Shown here in pieces: positions 1 to 9,548 of a DNA stretch of 64,000 bases (position 1 is its first letter; the number at the start of each line of letters is the position of its first letter). This DNA comes from Actinacidiphila oryziradicis. Its GTDB lineage: Bacteria > Actinomycetota > Actinomycetes > Streptomycetales > Streptomycetaceae. The notes beneath the pieces were generated by a model, which was not told the origin of the DNA, made no database searches, and worked only from the letters and a program-made list of their open reading frames with translations. Made by a program: the position numbers and the translations under genes. The stretch spans positions 372,001-436,000 of the forward strand of contig NZ_SUMC01000001.1 of NCBI RefSeq assembly GCF_005047355.1, written 5' to 3'.

Positions 1-762
1 ACCCATCGCGACCCCCGCCGGGGTGCCGGTGTTGATGACGTCACCGGGGTACAGCGTCATGAACTGGCTCAGGTACCGGACGACTTCCGCGACCGGGAAG
101 ATCTGCTCGGCCGTCGTCCCGTTCTGCTTCAGCTCGCCGTTCACCCACAACCGCAGCCCGAGCGCCTGGGGGTCGGGAACCTCGTCGGCAGTGACGAGCC
201 ACGGCCCGAGAGGGTTGAACGTCTCGCAGTTCTTGCCCTTGTCCCATTGCCCGCCGCGCTCGATCTGGAAGGCGCGCTCCGAGACGTCGTGGGCGATGGC
301 ATAGCCGGCCACGGCGGCGAGCGCGGCTTCCTCCGACTCCAGATAGCGAGCCGTACGGCCGATGACGACGGCGAGCTCGACCTCCCAGTCCGTCTTCTCG
401 CTGCCGCGCGGCACCAGCACGGTGTCATCGGGCCCGACCACTGTGTCCGGCGCCTTCATGAACAGGATGGGCTCGGCAGGGATCTTCGCGCCGGTCTCGG
501 TGGCGTGGTCGTGGTAGTTGAGCCCGATGCACACGATCTTGCCGATCCGCCCGAGCGGCGCCCCGACCCGCAGGCTCTCCCCGTCCAGCCGTGGCAGCGC
601 GCCGCCGGCCTCGGCGTCCCGCACCCGGGCGAGTGCGGCTTCATCGGCGAGCAGCGCACCGTCGATGTCGGGCACCAGGCCGGACAGGTCGCGCAGGACG
701 CCGTCGGCGTCCAGCAGGGCAGGGCGCTCGGCACCGGCGGATCCGACTCGCAGCAGCTTCAC
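1..762 (-). CDS. Fumarylacetoacetate hydrolase family protein (C-terminus cut by window edge)
   Basis: The visible 254 residues match the FAH fold enzymes that hydrolyse or isomerise 2-keto acyl compounds in aromatic catabolism. Seen: the CIGLNYHDHATE stretch with the metal-site region, then a DWEVELAVVIG motif carrying the metal-binding acidic residues, and the NTGTPAGV motif at the window edge. I chose GTG at 762 over the in-frame ATG at 774 because a TGGAG Shine-Dalgarno sits 6-7 nt before the GTG, and family members usually begin MKLLRVG. The substrate cannot be told from sequence. The 3' end lies outside the window. Confidence 0.88.
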   Translation of the reverse strand, partial: MKLLRVGSAGAERPALLDADGVLRDLSGLVPDIDGALLADEAALARVRDAEAGGALPRLDGESLRVGAPLGRIGKIVCIGLNYHDHATETGAKIPAEPILFMKAPDTVVGPDDTVLVPRGSEKTDWEVELAVVIGRTARYLESEEAALAAVAGYAIAHDVSERAFQIERGGQWDKGKNCETFNPLGPWLVTADEVPDPQALGLRLWVNGELKQNGTTAEQIFPVAEVVRYLSQFMTLYPGDVINTGTPAGVAMG

Positions 763-841
763 AAGGCACTCCATCAATCGGGAAGGTCATCGGACGTCTT
801 TCCGATCTTCCGCCGCCGGTGCCCGCCCCCGCAACCCCGGA

Positions 842-1582
842 TCACCTTTCGGACGCGGCCTTCAGCCGCCCCCACACCACCATCCGGTACTCGGAGGTGA
901 ACGCCGGGGTACAGGTGGTGAGCGTGAGGTAGTAGCCGGGCCCGTCCATCCGCTGCCGCGGATGGACGCTGCTGTACGGCACCGGCGCGAGTACGGTCCC
1001 GTCCGCCGCCGACGTACGCGGCACGATCCGTTCCACCGCGTAGGTGAAGCGGGCGGCCGCCGTCTCGATGACGACAGTGTCGCCGACCCGCAGCCGGTCG
1101 AGGTGGCGGAATGGTTCACCGTGGGTGTTGCGGTGCCCGGCGAGGGCGAAGTTCCCGGCCTGGCCGGGTTCGGCGGTGCGCGGATAGTGGCCGACGTAGC
1201 CGTGGTTGAGGATCTTCGTCTTGCTGGTGCCCTCGGCGACGGGGGCGGTGATCCCTATGCGCGGGATACGGATCACGGCGTACGCGGCCGATGTGCGGGG
1301 CCGCCCGGTACGCGGCGCTGCGACGGCCGCCGAGGAGGACGCCGGAGAAGACGCCGAAGGCGATGACAAGCCCGGCGATTCCTCCGATGTATCGGCCCGG
1401 GCAGGACCCCAGGCCTGCTCCAGCGCGGCAACCTGCCGCTGCGCCGCCGCATGCGCCCGCAGGTTCGTCCACCACAATTGGTACACGACGAGCAGCAGCA
1501 GTACGACCCCACAGGTCACCGCGGCCTCCGCGGTGACCCAGAGGGCGGCTGCCACCGGACGACGTTTCTGACGAACCGTCAT
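842..1582 (-). CDS. Class E sortase
   Basis: A 246-residue membrane-anchored cysteine transpeptidase that would attach LAXTG-type surface proteins to peptidoglycan. Seen: a transmembrane segment at about residues 12-37, a Ser/Ala-rich linker to residue 98, then the sortase barrel. The catalytic triad is His150 (AGHRNTHG), Cys224 (TLTTCTP) and Arg233 (SEYRMVVW). Streptomyces usually carry several class E sortases; no sortase substrate gene is adjacent. A TATCGT hexamer ends 6 nt before the ATG, so transcription may be leaderless (inference). Confidence 0.93.
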   Translation of the reverse strand: MTVRQKRRPVAAALWVTAEAAVTCGVVLLLLVVYQLWWTNLRAHAAAQRQVAALEQAWGPARADTSEESPGLSSPSASSPASSSAAVAAPRTGRPRTSAAYAVIRIPRIGITAPVAEGTSKTKILNHGYVGHYPRTAEPGQAGNFALAGHRNTHGEPFRHLDRLRVGDTVVIETAAARFTYAVERIVPRTSAADGTVLAPVPYSSVHPRQRMDGPGYYLTLTTCTPAFTSEYRMVVWGRLKAASER

Positions 1583-1613
1583 ATCGTCACGATAGGCCGC
1601 ATCCGCTGAGCCC

Positions 1614-2936
1614 TCAAGACACCAGCCGCGACACCGTGTAGATCACCAGCCCCGCCAGCGCCCCCACCACGGTGCCGTTGATCCGGATGAACTGCAGATC
1701 GCGCCCCACATTCGCCTCGATCTTCCGCGAGGTCTGATCCGCGTCCCACCCCGCGATGGTGTCCGTGATCAAGGACGTGATCTCATCCCGGTACGTCGTC
1801 ACCACATACGTCGCCGCGTCCTCCAGCCACCCGTCCATCTTCTCCTGCAACCGCGCGTCCACCGCCATCCGCGCCCCCAGCGACATCAGCGACGCCCGCG
1901 CCCGCAGCCGCAACTCGCTGCGCTCGTCCCCGGCGGCGGCGACCACCATGCCGCGCACCGCGCCCCACGCGGACTCTATGAGCTCCTGCACCTCACCCCG
2001 GGCGAGGACATCCTTCTTCAGCCGCTCCACCCGCCCCCTCGTATCCGGGTCGGACTGCAGCTCCGTCGCGAAGTCCCGCAGGAAGCGGTCCACCGCACCG
2101 CGCGCCGGATGCTCCGGCATGTCCCGAATCTCAGCCGTGAACCGCACCAGCTCCTTATACACCCGCTCACCGACCCGGCGGTCGATGAACCGGGGGGTCC
2201 ACCCGGGGGCGCCGCCCTGCACCGCGTCCATCACCGACGCACCGTGCTCGATGAGCCAGTCGTGGGCCCGGGCACAGACCAGGTCCACCACCGCGCGATG
2301 CCCCTGGTCCGCCACTATCCGCTCCAGCATCCTGCCCAGGCCCGGCGCGATCTCCTGCGCCTCCGCCCGCCGGGAGATCGCCTCACCGACAATCGCCTGC
2401 ACATCGGAATCACGCAGCACCGTAAGCGTTCCCCGCAGGGCGGCGGCGGCCTGCTCGGTGACCCGGTCGACGTGCTCGGGCACCTCCAGCCAGGCGCCGA
2501 GCCGGGCGCCGATCCCCACTGCCCGCAGCCGGGCCCGCACCACGGCCTCGGAGAGAAAGTTCTCGCCGACGAAGTCCCCCAGGGTGCGCCCCAGCACATC
2601 CTTCTTCGTCGGGATGATCGCCGTATGCGGGATCGGCAGCCCCAACGGCCGCCGGAAGAGCGCCGTGACCGCGAACCAGTCGGCCAACGCGCCGACCATC
2701 CCGGCCTCCGCCGCCGCCGCGACATACCCGGCCCACGCACCGCCGGCACCGGAGGATTCCGCCCACTTCGCCAGCACGTAGACGACGGTCGCGGCCAGCA
2801 GGAACCCGGTCGCGATCAGCTTCATGCGGCGTACGCCCTGTTGCTTCAGCTCATCGGCGGGGCTGTAGGTCATGGCCGCCCTCGCAGGCGTCGCGGTCGT
2901 CACGGGCGTCGTCACGGGCGATTGCGTCGGCTTCAC
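1614..2936 (-). CDS. DUF445 family membrane protein
   Basis: A protein of about 440 residues of the DUF445 family (YheB/YjiN-like). One hydrophobic segment follows the KLIATGFLL stretch near the N-terminus; a second precedes the GALADWFAVTALF motif that is characteristic of the family, and a third forms the extreme C-terminus. The middle is predicted mostly helical. Function is unknown. An in-frame ATG exists at 2975, but it leaves only 8 nt to the divergent aminotransferase start, so I prefer GTG at 2936; ATG at 2873 is also possible. Confidence 0.85.
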   Translation of the reverse strand: MKPTQSPVTTPVTTATPARAAMTYSPADELKQQGVRRMKLIATGFLLAATVVYVLAKWAESSGAGGAWAGYVAAAAEAGMVGALADWFAVTALFRRPLGLPIPHTAIIPTKKDVLGRTLGDFVGENFLSEAVVRARLRAVGIGARLGAWLEVPEHVDRVTEQAAAALRGTLTVLRDSDVQAIVGEAISRRAEAQEIAPGLGRMLERIVADQGHRAVVDLVCARAHDWLIEHGASVMDAVQGGAPGWTPRFIDRRVGERVYKELVRFTAEIRDMPEHPARGAVDRFLRDFATELQSDPDTRGRVERLKKDVLARGEVQELIESAWGAVRGMVVAAAGDERSELRLRARASLMSLGARMAVDARLQEKMDGWLEDAATYVVTTYRDEITSLITDTIAGWDADQTSRKIEANVGRDLQFIRINGTVVGALAGLVIYTVSRLVS

Positions 2937-2983
2937 CCACCCAGTGTCCCCGCCACGCCGGATCAGCGGCACCATGGACGACC

Positions 2984-4096
2984 ATGAACAACCACGGCCT
3001 GCCCGACTACGCCGGGCACTTCACCGAGCCCGAGGGCTATCTCGACTTCGCCCGCTACGGCCCGCCCTCCCGCGACGTCCTGACCGCCACCGCCGAGGCC
3101 CTGGCCGCCTCCGCCCACGCCGACCACACCACTGTCAACGACCTGATGCGCGCCGACCCCGCCGCCCGCGCCGCCGCCGCGCGCCTGACCGGCACGGCCC
3201 CCGACGGTGAACACGTAGTACTGCTGCCGAACGCCTCCACCGGCCTCTTCCACGCCGCGTTCGGGCTCGCCAAGGGCACCGTGCTCGTACCCTCCGGCGA
3301 CTTCCCCGCCAACCACTACCCCTGGCGCCGCACCGCCGCCCTCGGCCGGGCCGTCCCCCGCTGGCTGGACGGCCGGCCCACCCCCGAAGCGATCCGCGCT
3401 GCCCTCACCGACGACGTCAGCGCCGTATCGCTCAGCGCGGTCGACTTCCGTACGGGCTACCGCGCCGATCTAGCCGCGATCCGCGAGGTCATCGGCGACC
3501 GGCTCCTCATCGTCGACGCCATCCAGGGCTTCGGCATCGCCGACCTCCCGTGGCCCGCGGCCGACGTGATCGTCACCGGCGGCCAGAAATGGCTACGGGC
3601 CAGCTGGGGCACCGGGTTCGCCGCCCTCTCCGACCGTGCGCTCGAACGCCTGCAGCCCACCCTCACCGGCTGGACCGGCATCGAGGACGTCGCCCTCTTC
3701 GACGACCGCGAGCACCCGGTCGCGCCCGGCGCGGCACGCTGGAGCATCACCAACCTCAGCCCCGTCGCCGCGGCCGCCCTCGCCGCCGCCCTCGAACTCG
3801 TCGAGCGGGTCGGCGTCCCCGCCATCGAGGACCGTGTCGCCACCCGCATCGACCAGCTCACCGACACCCTCCGCGCTCATGGCGGCGAGATCCTCTCCCC
3901 GCTCGCCCGGCACGAACGCGCCGGGATCCTCTCCTTCCGCCTTCCGGACACCGATCCCGCCCACGTCGCCAAGGCCCTCCACGAGCACGGGGTCACCCCA
4001 TCGGTGCGGGCCGACTCCGTCCGCTTGTCCGCGCACGCCTCCACGACCCGCGCGGCGGTCGACCGGGTGCACGCGGCCCTACGTTCGCTGCGCTGA
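2984..4096 (+). CDS. Class V aminotransferase family protein
   Basis: A 370-residue fold-type I PLP enzyme of the class V (NifS/cysteine desulfurase-like) group. Seen: cofactor-binding Asp178 in IVDAIQG and the Schiff-base lysine K202 in VTGGQKWLR, at the usual distance. There is no cysteine-containing desulfurase loop, so a kynureninase-like or isopenicillin-epimerase-like role is more plausible than sulfur transfer (inference). The gene is divergent from the DUF445 gene with almost no leader, and I see no good Shine-Dalgarno before the ATG, so translation may be leaderless. Confidence 0.86.
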   Translation: MNNHGLPDYAGHFTEPEGYLDFARYGPPSRDVLTATAEALAASAHADHTTVNDLMRADPAARAAAARLTGTAPDGEHVVLLPNASTGLFHAAFGLAKGTVLVPSGDFPANHYPWRRTAALGRAVPRWLDGRPTPEAIRAALTDDVSAVSLSAVDFRTGYRADLAAIREVIGDRLLIVDAIQGFGIADLPWPAADVIVTGGQKWLRASWGTGFAALSDRALERLQPTLTGWTGIEDVALFDDREHPVAPGAARWSITNLSPVAAAALAAALELVERVGVPAIEDRVATRIDQLTDTLRAHGGEILSPLARHERAGILSFRLPDTDPAHVAKALHEHGVTPSVRADSVRLSAHASTTRAAVDRVHAALRSLR

Positions 4097-4112
4097 GCCC
4101 CCGGTGCAGGTG

Positions 4113-4375
4113 CCGGGCCTGCGGCGCTTTTCCCCACCCCGCCCCTTCCTGGCTGCGGCCGATATGCGGCTGGCGCCGCGTGGGGGGCTCCGTCCCCAGA
4201 CCCGCCCTCTACGCCCTGGCGGGCGTGGGAGGGACCCCCAAGTCCCCAAACGCCGGACGGGCTGGATTTGGCCGACGTTGTGGGCAGGCGTGCCACAGGG
4301 CGATGGGGGCACCTCCCATGCCCTTAAGGCTATGGGGGAGAGTGGGCACAACGCCGACCACCGGCCCGCACCTGG
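4113..4375. repeat. Dispersed intergenic palindromic repeat, copy A
   Basis: This 263-bp spacer between convergent genes is built from parts recurring elsewhere in the window. Its last 94 bp (4277-4370) are almost identical to 55708-55801. Its left part, from GCCTGCGGCGCTTTT to the GGCGCCGCGTGGGGGGC block, recurs inverted at 19925-20190. Nested palindromes include GGGGGCACCTCCC and the GTTGTG/CACAAC ends. It probably folds into stable hairpins and may act as a bidirectional terminator (inference). Confidence 0.75.
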
Positions 4376-4381
4376 CGTCCG

Positions 4382-5362
4382 TCACCCCTGCCGGGCTACC
4401 GGCAAACGCTCGCCGCCGTACATGCGCGCGATCACCTCCTCGATCGCCGGCTCCCGGACCGACAGGTCCACCAGCGGAAACCGCGCCGCCACCTCCGCCA
4501 CCACCGGCGCCGCGCTCGCCGTCGCCGGAAACGCCAGCCACTGCCTCGGCCCGTCCACCCGTACGCAGCGCACGCCGGCCACCGCAACCGGCGGCAGCTC
4601 CCGCTCGAAGTCGACCACCAGCGTCCGTTCGCTCTCGCCCACCGCGTGCAGGCCCTCCAACCCGCCGTCGTACATCAGCTTGCCGTGGTCGATGACCATG
4701 ACCCGCTTGCAGAGCTGCTCGATGTCCGTCAGGTCATGCGTGGTGAGCAGCACAGTCATCCCCTGCTCCGCGTTCACCGTCTGCAGGAACTCGCGCACCT
4801 TCGCCTTGCTCACCACGTCCAGCCCGATCGTCGGCTCGTCGAGATACAGCACCTCGGGATCGTGCAGCAGCGCCGCCGCGATGTCCCCGCGCATCCGCTG
4901 TCCCAGCGACAGCTGCCGTACCGGGACCTCCAGCAGCGGCCCGAGATCCAGCAGGTCGACGCACCGGGCGAGGTTCTTCTTGAACCGGGCGTCCTCTACC
5001 CGGTACATCCGCCGCACCAGCTGGTACGAGTCCCGCAGCGGCAGGTCCCACCACAAGGTGGTCCGCTGTCCGAACACCACCCCGATCCGCCGCGCCAGCC
5101 GGGTGCGCTCCCTGGACGGGTCGATCCCGGCGACCCTCAGCCGCCCGCCGCTCGGCGTCAGGATGCCGGTCAGCATCTTGATCGTTGTCGACTTCCCGGC
5201 GCCGTTCGGCCCGATGTAGCCGACCATCTCGCCCCTCGGCACGGTGAAGGAGATGCCGTCCACCGCCCGCACCTGCTTCCGCTCGCGCCGGAACAGCCCC
5301 GCCCTGCGCCGTACGTCGAAGACCTTCTCGACCCCGTCCAGTTCAATGATCACGTCGCCCAC
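4382..5362 (-). CDS. ABC transporter ATP-binding protein
   Basis: A 326-residue ATPase subunit. Walker A GPNGAGKST is at residues 51-59, signature LSLGQRM at 151-157, Walker B VLYLDEP at 171-177, and the switch His in LLTTHD. Beyond about residue 235 there is a C-terminal domain typical of ABC-2 exporters. The two permease genes upstream on the same strand complete a DUF990-type ABC-2 exporter. The substrate is not evident; relatives export lipids, antibiotics or antimicrobial peptides. Confidence 0.95.
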   Translation of the reverse strand: MGDVIIELDGVEKVFDVRRRAGLFRRERKQVRAVDGISFTVPRGEMVGYIGPNGAGKSTTIKMLTGILTPSGGRLRVAGIDPSRERTRLARRIGVVFGQRTTLWWDLPLRDSYQLVRRMYRVEDARFKKNLARCVDLLDLGPLLEVPVRQLSLGQRMRGDIAAALLHDPEVLYLDEPTIGLDVVSKAKVREFLQTVNAEQGMTVLLTTHDLTDIEQLCKRVMVIDHGKLMYDGGLEGLHAVGESERTLVVDFERELPPVAVAGVRCVRVDGPRQWLAFPATASAAPVVAEVAARFPLVDLSVREPAIEEVIARMYGGERLPVARQG

Positions 5363-5392
5363 GCCAACTCCCTCTCAGCCCTCTCAGCCCGC

Positions 5393-6196
5393 TCAGCTCC
5401 CCGTACTCCGGTACGACCTCAGTCCCACCCGCCACGCCACCCCCGCCAGCGCACAGCACCCGGCCGCCACCACCGGCGAGGCGAAGTCCACCCACCCCGG
5501 CAGACCCAGCGGGTCCGGGCGGCCCAGGATCCGCAGCGCGGGCATCCAGTTCACAAAGGCCAGCGGGACCACGAAAGTCACCCCGCGCACCAGTTCCTTG
5601 CCGAAGACCGAAGGCGGGTACTGGAGCACCGTGTTGCCTCCGTACGTGAAGGAGTTCTGCAGCTCCGAGGCATCACTGGCCCAGAACTGGAAGGCGGCCC
5701 CGATGACGAACACCGCCGAGAAGATGGCCGCCCCGCTGAGCAGCATCACCGGCATCAGCAGTACCTTCACCGGCGTCCACTCGATCTCCAGGTGCGCCAT
5801 CGACCACCCCAGCACCAGCGCCCCCTGGCTGATCCGCCCCAGCCGCCGCAGCGCGAACTTGTCGGCGGCCGCCTGGGCCAGCACCGGCACCGGCCGTACC
5901 AGCAGCGTGTCGAGCGTGCCGTCCCGCACCCTGTGACCGAGGCGGTCCATATTGCCCATCACCAGGTCCGCGATGCCGAACGCGGCACTCGTCGTGCCGT
6001 ACAGGAAACCCACCTCGGCGAGGGTGTACCCGCCCAGCGTCCGCACCTGCGAGAACATCAGCAGGATGACGACAAAGTCGAAGACGGTCGCCATGAAGTT
6101 GCCCAGCGCCGTCATCACGAAGGACGCCCGGTAGGTCATCGTCGACCGCACCCACATCATGGCGATCAGCCCGTAGGCCCGGATCCCCTCAACCAC
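5393..6196 (-). CDS. ABC-2 type transporter permease (DUF990 family)
   Basis: A 267-residue integral membrane protein with about six hydrophobic segments. The GNFMATVFDFVVILLMF and LGMADLVMG-like region resembles DUF990 (ABC-2 family) permeases. It starts inside the end of the preceding permease gene (8-nt overlap), which suggests translational coupling. The ATPase gene follows 30 nt downstream. It likely forms a heterodimer with the other permease in the membrane. Confidence 0.9.
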   Translation of the reverse strand: MVEGIRAYGLIAMMWVRSTMTYRASFVMTALGNFMATVFDFVVILLMFSQVRTLGGYTLAEVGFLYGTTSAAFGIADLVMGNMDRLGHRVRDGTLDTLLVRPVPVLAQAAADKFALRRLGRISQGALVLGWSMAHLEIEWTPVKVLLMPVMLLSGAAIFSAVFVIGAAFQFWASDASELQNSFTYGGNTVLQYPPSVFGKELVRGVTFVVPLAFVNWMPALRILGRPDPLGLPGWVDFASPVVAAGCCALAGVAWRVGLRSYRSTGS

Positions 6197-6989
6197 CCTG
6201 CACCACCACCCTCCGGGTCGCGGCCGACTGGAACAGCCGCCCGGCGCCGAGCAGCACCACCGCCCACCCGGCCTGGAACACCAGCGCCGTCACCAGGCCG
6301 GCCCCGGTGCGCCGCCCGAGAAAAATGTCCGCCGGGACCTGGAGCAACGCCGACCACGGCAGCGCGCGGGCCAGCTCACCGAGCCACCCGGGGAAGACCG
6401 TCAGCGGCAGCAGCAACCCGGAGAAGAACATCCCCGACAGAAACGCGATCTGGGCCACCCCGGCCCCGTCCATCAGCCAGAAGGCACTGAGCGCCACCAG
6501 AAAACGGATCGCGAAGCTGACCACGACCCCCAGCACCACCGACACCAGGAAGAAAAGCCAGGTCAGCGCCCCGGTCGGCAGCGTCAGATCAAAAGCGAGC
6601 GCGCCGCACACCATCGGCACCACACCCCGCCCCAGCAGATGGAAGGCCGCCCGGCCCAGATCCGCGGCCAGCCACCACAGCTGGAGATCCGCCGGCCGGT
6701 AGAGGTCGATCGCCACATCGCCGGTGCGGATCCGCTCGACCATCTCGTCCTCGAACCCGCCGCCCATCATCACCATCGTCATGAGCATCGCCTGGCTGAT
6801 CCACACGAACGTCAGCGCCTGCGACTCGGTGTAGCCGCCCAGGTGCGGGCGCTGGCTCCACAGCGCGATGTAGGTGTACGCCACGATGAAGCCGAAGACC
6901 GTGTTGGTGAACACACCCGCGACCGTCGCCACCCGATATGTCGCATAACGCCGGAAGCCGCTCACCGCCACGGCCGCGTACAACCGCAT
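6189..6989 (-). CDS. ABC-2 type transporter permease (DUF990 family)
   Basis: A 266-residue membrane protein, first gene of the exporter operon. About six transmembrane segments are visible, with the paired motif GDVAIDLYRPADLQ that is typical of DUF990 permeases. I placed the start at ATG 6989 (MRLYAAVAVSGFRRY) because GGAAGGGGAG lies 8 nt upstream; an upstream in-frame start at 7025 would add 12 residues without a ribosome site. Confidence 0.9.
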   Translation of the reverse strand: MRLYAAVAVSGFRRYATYRVATVAGVFTNTVFGFIVAYTYIALWSQRPHLGGYTESQALTFVWISQAMLMTMVMMGGGFEDEMVERIRTGDVAIDLYRPADLQLWWLAADLGRAAFHLLGRGVVPMVCGALAFDLTLPTGALTWLFFLVSVVLGVVVSFAIRFLVALSAFWLMDGAGVAQIAFLSGMFFSGLLLPLTVFPGWLGELARALPWSALLQVPADIFLGRRTGAGLVTALVFQAGWAVVLLGAGRLFQSAATRRVVVQGG

Positions 6990-7260
6990 CCCCCCGACTC
7001 CCCTTCCCGTCCCTGGCCCGAGCACAAGTGCACGAGCCTAGCGACACCCACAGGAACCCTGCCAGCGGTTTTTCACTCTCAAGGGTGCGGAAGTCGGCCA
7101 TCCAGCCTGTCACAGACTTGTCACAGATGCGCGCCGTTGACCCCATTTAGGCGATTGATGGAAAAGTATCCGTCAGGGTCGCAGTGGTCGCAGTGCACGA
7201 TTGGCCCAGGATGTTCCGTCGCGGTACAAGCCCGGCGGCGGCGGAGGAGTCCCTACAGAC

Positions 7261-9495
7261 ATGAGCAGCAGCAACGCGTCTTCCGGCTGGTCGCCGTCGG
7301 CGGGCGGCCGCAATCCCAGGCGCACCGGCCTTCGCCGACTGTTCCCCACCTGGCGGATGACCGCTGGCGGGATCCTGCTGCTCCTCCTGGTGCTGAGCGC
7401 TCTGTTCATCGCCGGCTACCTGCTGGTCAAGATCCCCAGCGCCAACGCCGGTGCCATCGCGCAGAGCAACGTCTACCTCTACTCCGACGGCTCCCAGCTC
7501 GCCCGCGACGGCCAGGTCAACCGCGAGATCGTCCCCCTCAGCCAGGTCTCCAAGACCGCCCAGCGCGCCACGTTCGCCGCCGAGGACCGGAATTTCTACC
7601 ACGAGTCCGCAGTCAGCCCCAAGGCCATGCTCCGCGCCGCCTGGAACACCGCCTCCGGCAAGGGCACCCAGTCCGGCTCCACCATCACCCAGCAGTACGT
7701 GAAGAACTACTACCTCGACCAGGACCAGACAGCGACCCGCAAGGTCAAGGAATTCTTCATCGCTCTCAAACTGGACCGCAACAAGACCAAGGCCCAGATC
7801 CTTGAGGGCTATCTCAACACCAGCTACTACGGCCGAAACGCCTACGGCATCCAGGCCGCCGCCCAGGCTTACTTCAACACGGACGCCAACAAGCTGAACA
7901 CCGCGCAGGGCGCCTACCTCGCCACCCTTCTCAACGCCCCCAGCGAGTACGACGTCATCGCCCACCCGGAGAACAAGGCCGCCGCCCAGGCCCGCTGGGA
8001 CTACGTCATGGACGGCATGGTCAAGGAGCGCTGGCTCACCGCCACCGAGCGCCGGGCCACCAAGTTCCCCGCCGTCGACAAGGCCAAGGGCGACACCAGC
8101 ATGTCCGGCCAGCGCGGCTACCTCGTCGAGGCCGTCAAGACCTACCTCTCCGACAACAAGATCGTCGACGAGGAGACCCTGCGCAGCGGCGGCTACCGCA
8201 TCACCACCAGCATCGACAAGAACAAGGAGAAGGACTTCGTCAACGCCGCCAAGAACCAGCTCCTGAACACGCTGAACCCCAAGGCCCGCAAGGTCGACAG
8301 TTACGTCCGGGCCGGCGGCGCCTCCATCGACCCCAACACCGGCCAGGTTGTCGCCATGTACGGCGGCATCGACTACACCAAGCAGTACGTCAACAACGCC
8401 ACCCGCCGTGACTACCAGGTCGGCTCCACCTTCAAGCCGTTCATCTTCGCCTCCGCCGTCCAGAACGGCTCCACCACCCAGGACGGCCGCAAGATCACCC
8501 CGTACACGGTCTACAACGGGACCAACAAGCGGGAGGTCGTCGGCTTGAGCGGCCCCACCGGCTACGCACCGGCCAATGAGGACGACGTCTCCTACGGGTC
8601 CATCACCGCCACCAGTGCCATGGACAAGTCCGTGAACGCCGTCTACGCCCAGATGGCCCAGGACGTCGGCCCGGCCAAGGTCAAGGCGACCGCTGTCGCC
8701 CTCGGCCTCCCCTCCGACACGCCCGACCTGACCACCAACCCGTCCATGGCCCTCGGCACCGCCACCGCCAGCCCCCTCGACATGGCCCAGGCGTACGCGA
8801 CCCTCGCCAACCACGGCAGGTACACCCCGTACACCCTGGTGGTGAAGATCACCAAGAACGGCCACGCGCTCACCCTCCCCCAGCGCACCGCCAAGCAGGT
8901 CGTCTCGCGTGAGGCCGCCGACACCACCACCTCGATCCTCCGCTCGGTCGTCAACGGCGGCACCGCCACCGCGGCCCAGGCCTCCGGGGTCCCCTCCGCC
9001 GGAAAAACCGGCACCATGGAGCAGGACAAAGCCGCCTGGTTCGCCGGCTACACCCCGAACCTCGCCAGCGTCGTCGCCGTCATGGGCCAGGACTCCAACA
9101 CCGGCAAGCAGGAGCCCCTGTACGGCACCACCGGCCTCGCCCGCGTCAACGGCGGCGGCTACCCCACCCAGATCTGGGCCGCCTACACCGCCGACGCCCT
9201 CAGCGGCCAGTCCGCCCAGAACTTCGACCTCAGCCTCGAACAGGGCGCCTCCGCTCCCCCGGCCACCACCCACGCCCCCCAGACCAGCGCCCCGCCCACC
9301 ACCACCGCCCCGGACACCACCGCCCCGCCCGTCACCACGACGGCCCCGGACACCACCGCCCCGCCGCCGGACACCACCGCGCCCCCCGCCACCACCGTCC
9401 CGCCCACCGAGAGCACCGTCGGCGGCACGGATGCCGGTGCCGGCGCCGGCGGGGCCACGACGGGCGGCGACACGCCCGGCGTACCAGGGCAATAA
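7261..9495 (+). CDS. Bifunctional penicillin-binding protein (transglycosylase/transpeptidase)
   Basis: A 744-residue class A PBP that polymerises and cross-links peptidoglycan. Seen in order: a short cytoplasmic tail, a transmembrane anchor at about residues 34-56, a GT51 glycosyltransferase with the EDRNFYHE catalytic motif (from residue 108) and the GSTITQQ, KEFFIALKLDR and GYLNTSYYGR motifs, then a transpeptidase with S389-T-F-K392, S457-V-N459 and K582-T-G-T. A tail of about 80 residues is rich in Pro, Thr and Asp with repeated APDTTAPP units. ATG 7261 is chosen for the GGAGGAG at 7243-7249; an in-frame TTG at 7201 is an alternative. Confidence 0.96.
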   Translation: MSSSNASSGWSPSAGGRNPRRTGLRRLFPTWRMTAGGILLLLLVLSALFIAGYLLVKIPSANAGAIAQSNVYLYSDGSQLARDGQVNREIVPLSQVSKTAQRATFAAEDRNFYHESAVSPKAMLRAAWNTASGKGTQSGSTITQQYVKNYYLDQDQTATRKVKEFFIALKLDRNKTKAQILEGYLNTSYYGRNAYGIQAAAQAYFNTDANKLNTAQGAYLATLLNAPSEYDVIAHPENKAAAQARWDYVMDGMVKERWLTATERRATKFPAVDKAKGDTSMSGQRGYLVEAVKTYLSDNKIVDEETLRSGGYRITTSIDKNKEKDFVNAAKNQLLNTLNPKARKVDSYVRAGGASIDPNTGQVVAMYGGIDYTKQYVNNATRRDYQVGSTFKPFIFASAVQNGSTTQDGRKITPYTVYNGTNKREVVGLSGPTGYAPANEDDVSYGSITATSAMDKSVNAVYAQMAQDVGPAKVKATAVALGLPSDTPDLTTNPSMALGTATASPLDMAQAYATLANHGRYTPYTLVVKITKNGHALTLPQRTAKQVVSREAADTTTSILRSVVNGGTATAAQASGVPSAGKTGTMEQDKAAWFAGYTPNLASVVAVMGQDSNTGKQEPLYGTTGLARVNGGGYPTQIWAAYTADALSGQSAQNFDLSLEQGASAPPATTHAPQTSAPPTTTAPDTTAPPVTTTAPDTTAPPPDTTAPPATTVPPTESTVGGTDAGAGAGGATTGGDTPGVPGQ

Positions 9496-9536
9496 GAGGT
9501 GGGCTGCGGCCAGAACCTCGGCCACAGCCCACCTCT
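9495..9536. terminator. Hairpin terminator between convergent genes
   Basis: A perfect 12-bp inverted repeat AGAGGTGGGCTG / CAGCCCACCTCT (9495-9506 and 9525-9536) with an additional inner GGCC pairing. It begins in the stop codon of the PBP gene and lies before the end of the convergent GroES-like gene, so it may serve both. No clear U-tract is present, as is usual in Streptomyces. Confidence 0.7.
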
Positions 9537-9548
9537 GCAGGTAAAGCC

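Noticed and set aside
3877..4351. Long open frames antisense to the aminotransferase and across the repeat
   Set aside because: Frames of 90-140 codons open by GC bias; they cross the palindromic repeat and carry no domain, and the sense gene is clear.
9245..9440. Repeats of ACCACCGCCCCGGACACC type as a CRISPR or minisatellite
   Set aside because: They encode the Pro/Thr/Asp tail of the PBP and are degenerate; there are no spacers, so not a CRISPR.
7147..9525. 792-codon open frame antisense to the penicillin-binding protein gene
   Set aside because: A shadow of the biased codon use of the PBP gene: Gly/Val-rich with no domain, while the sense strand has all catalytic motifs.
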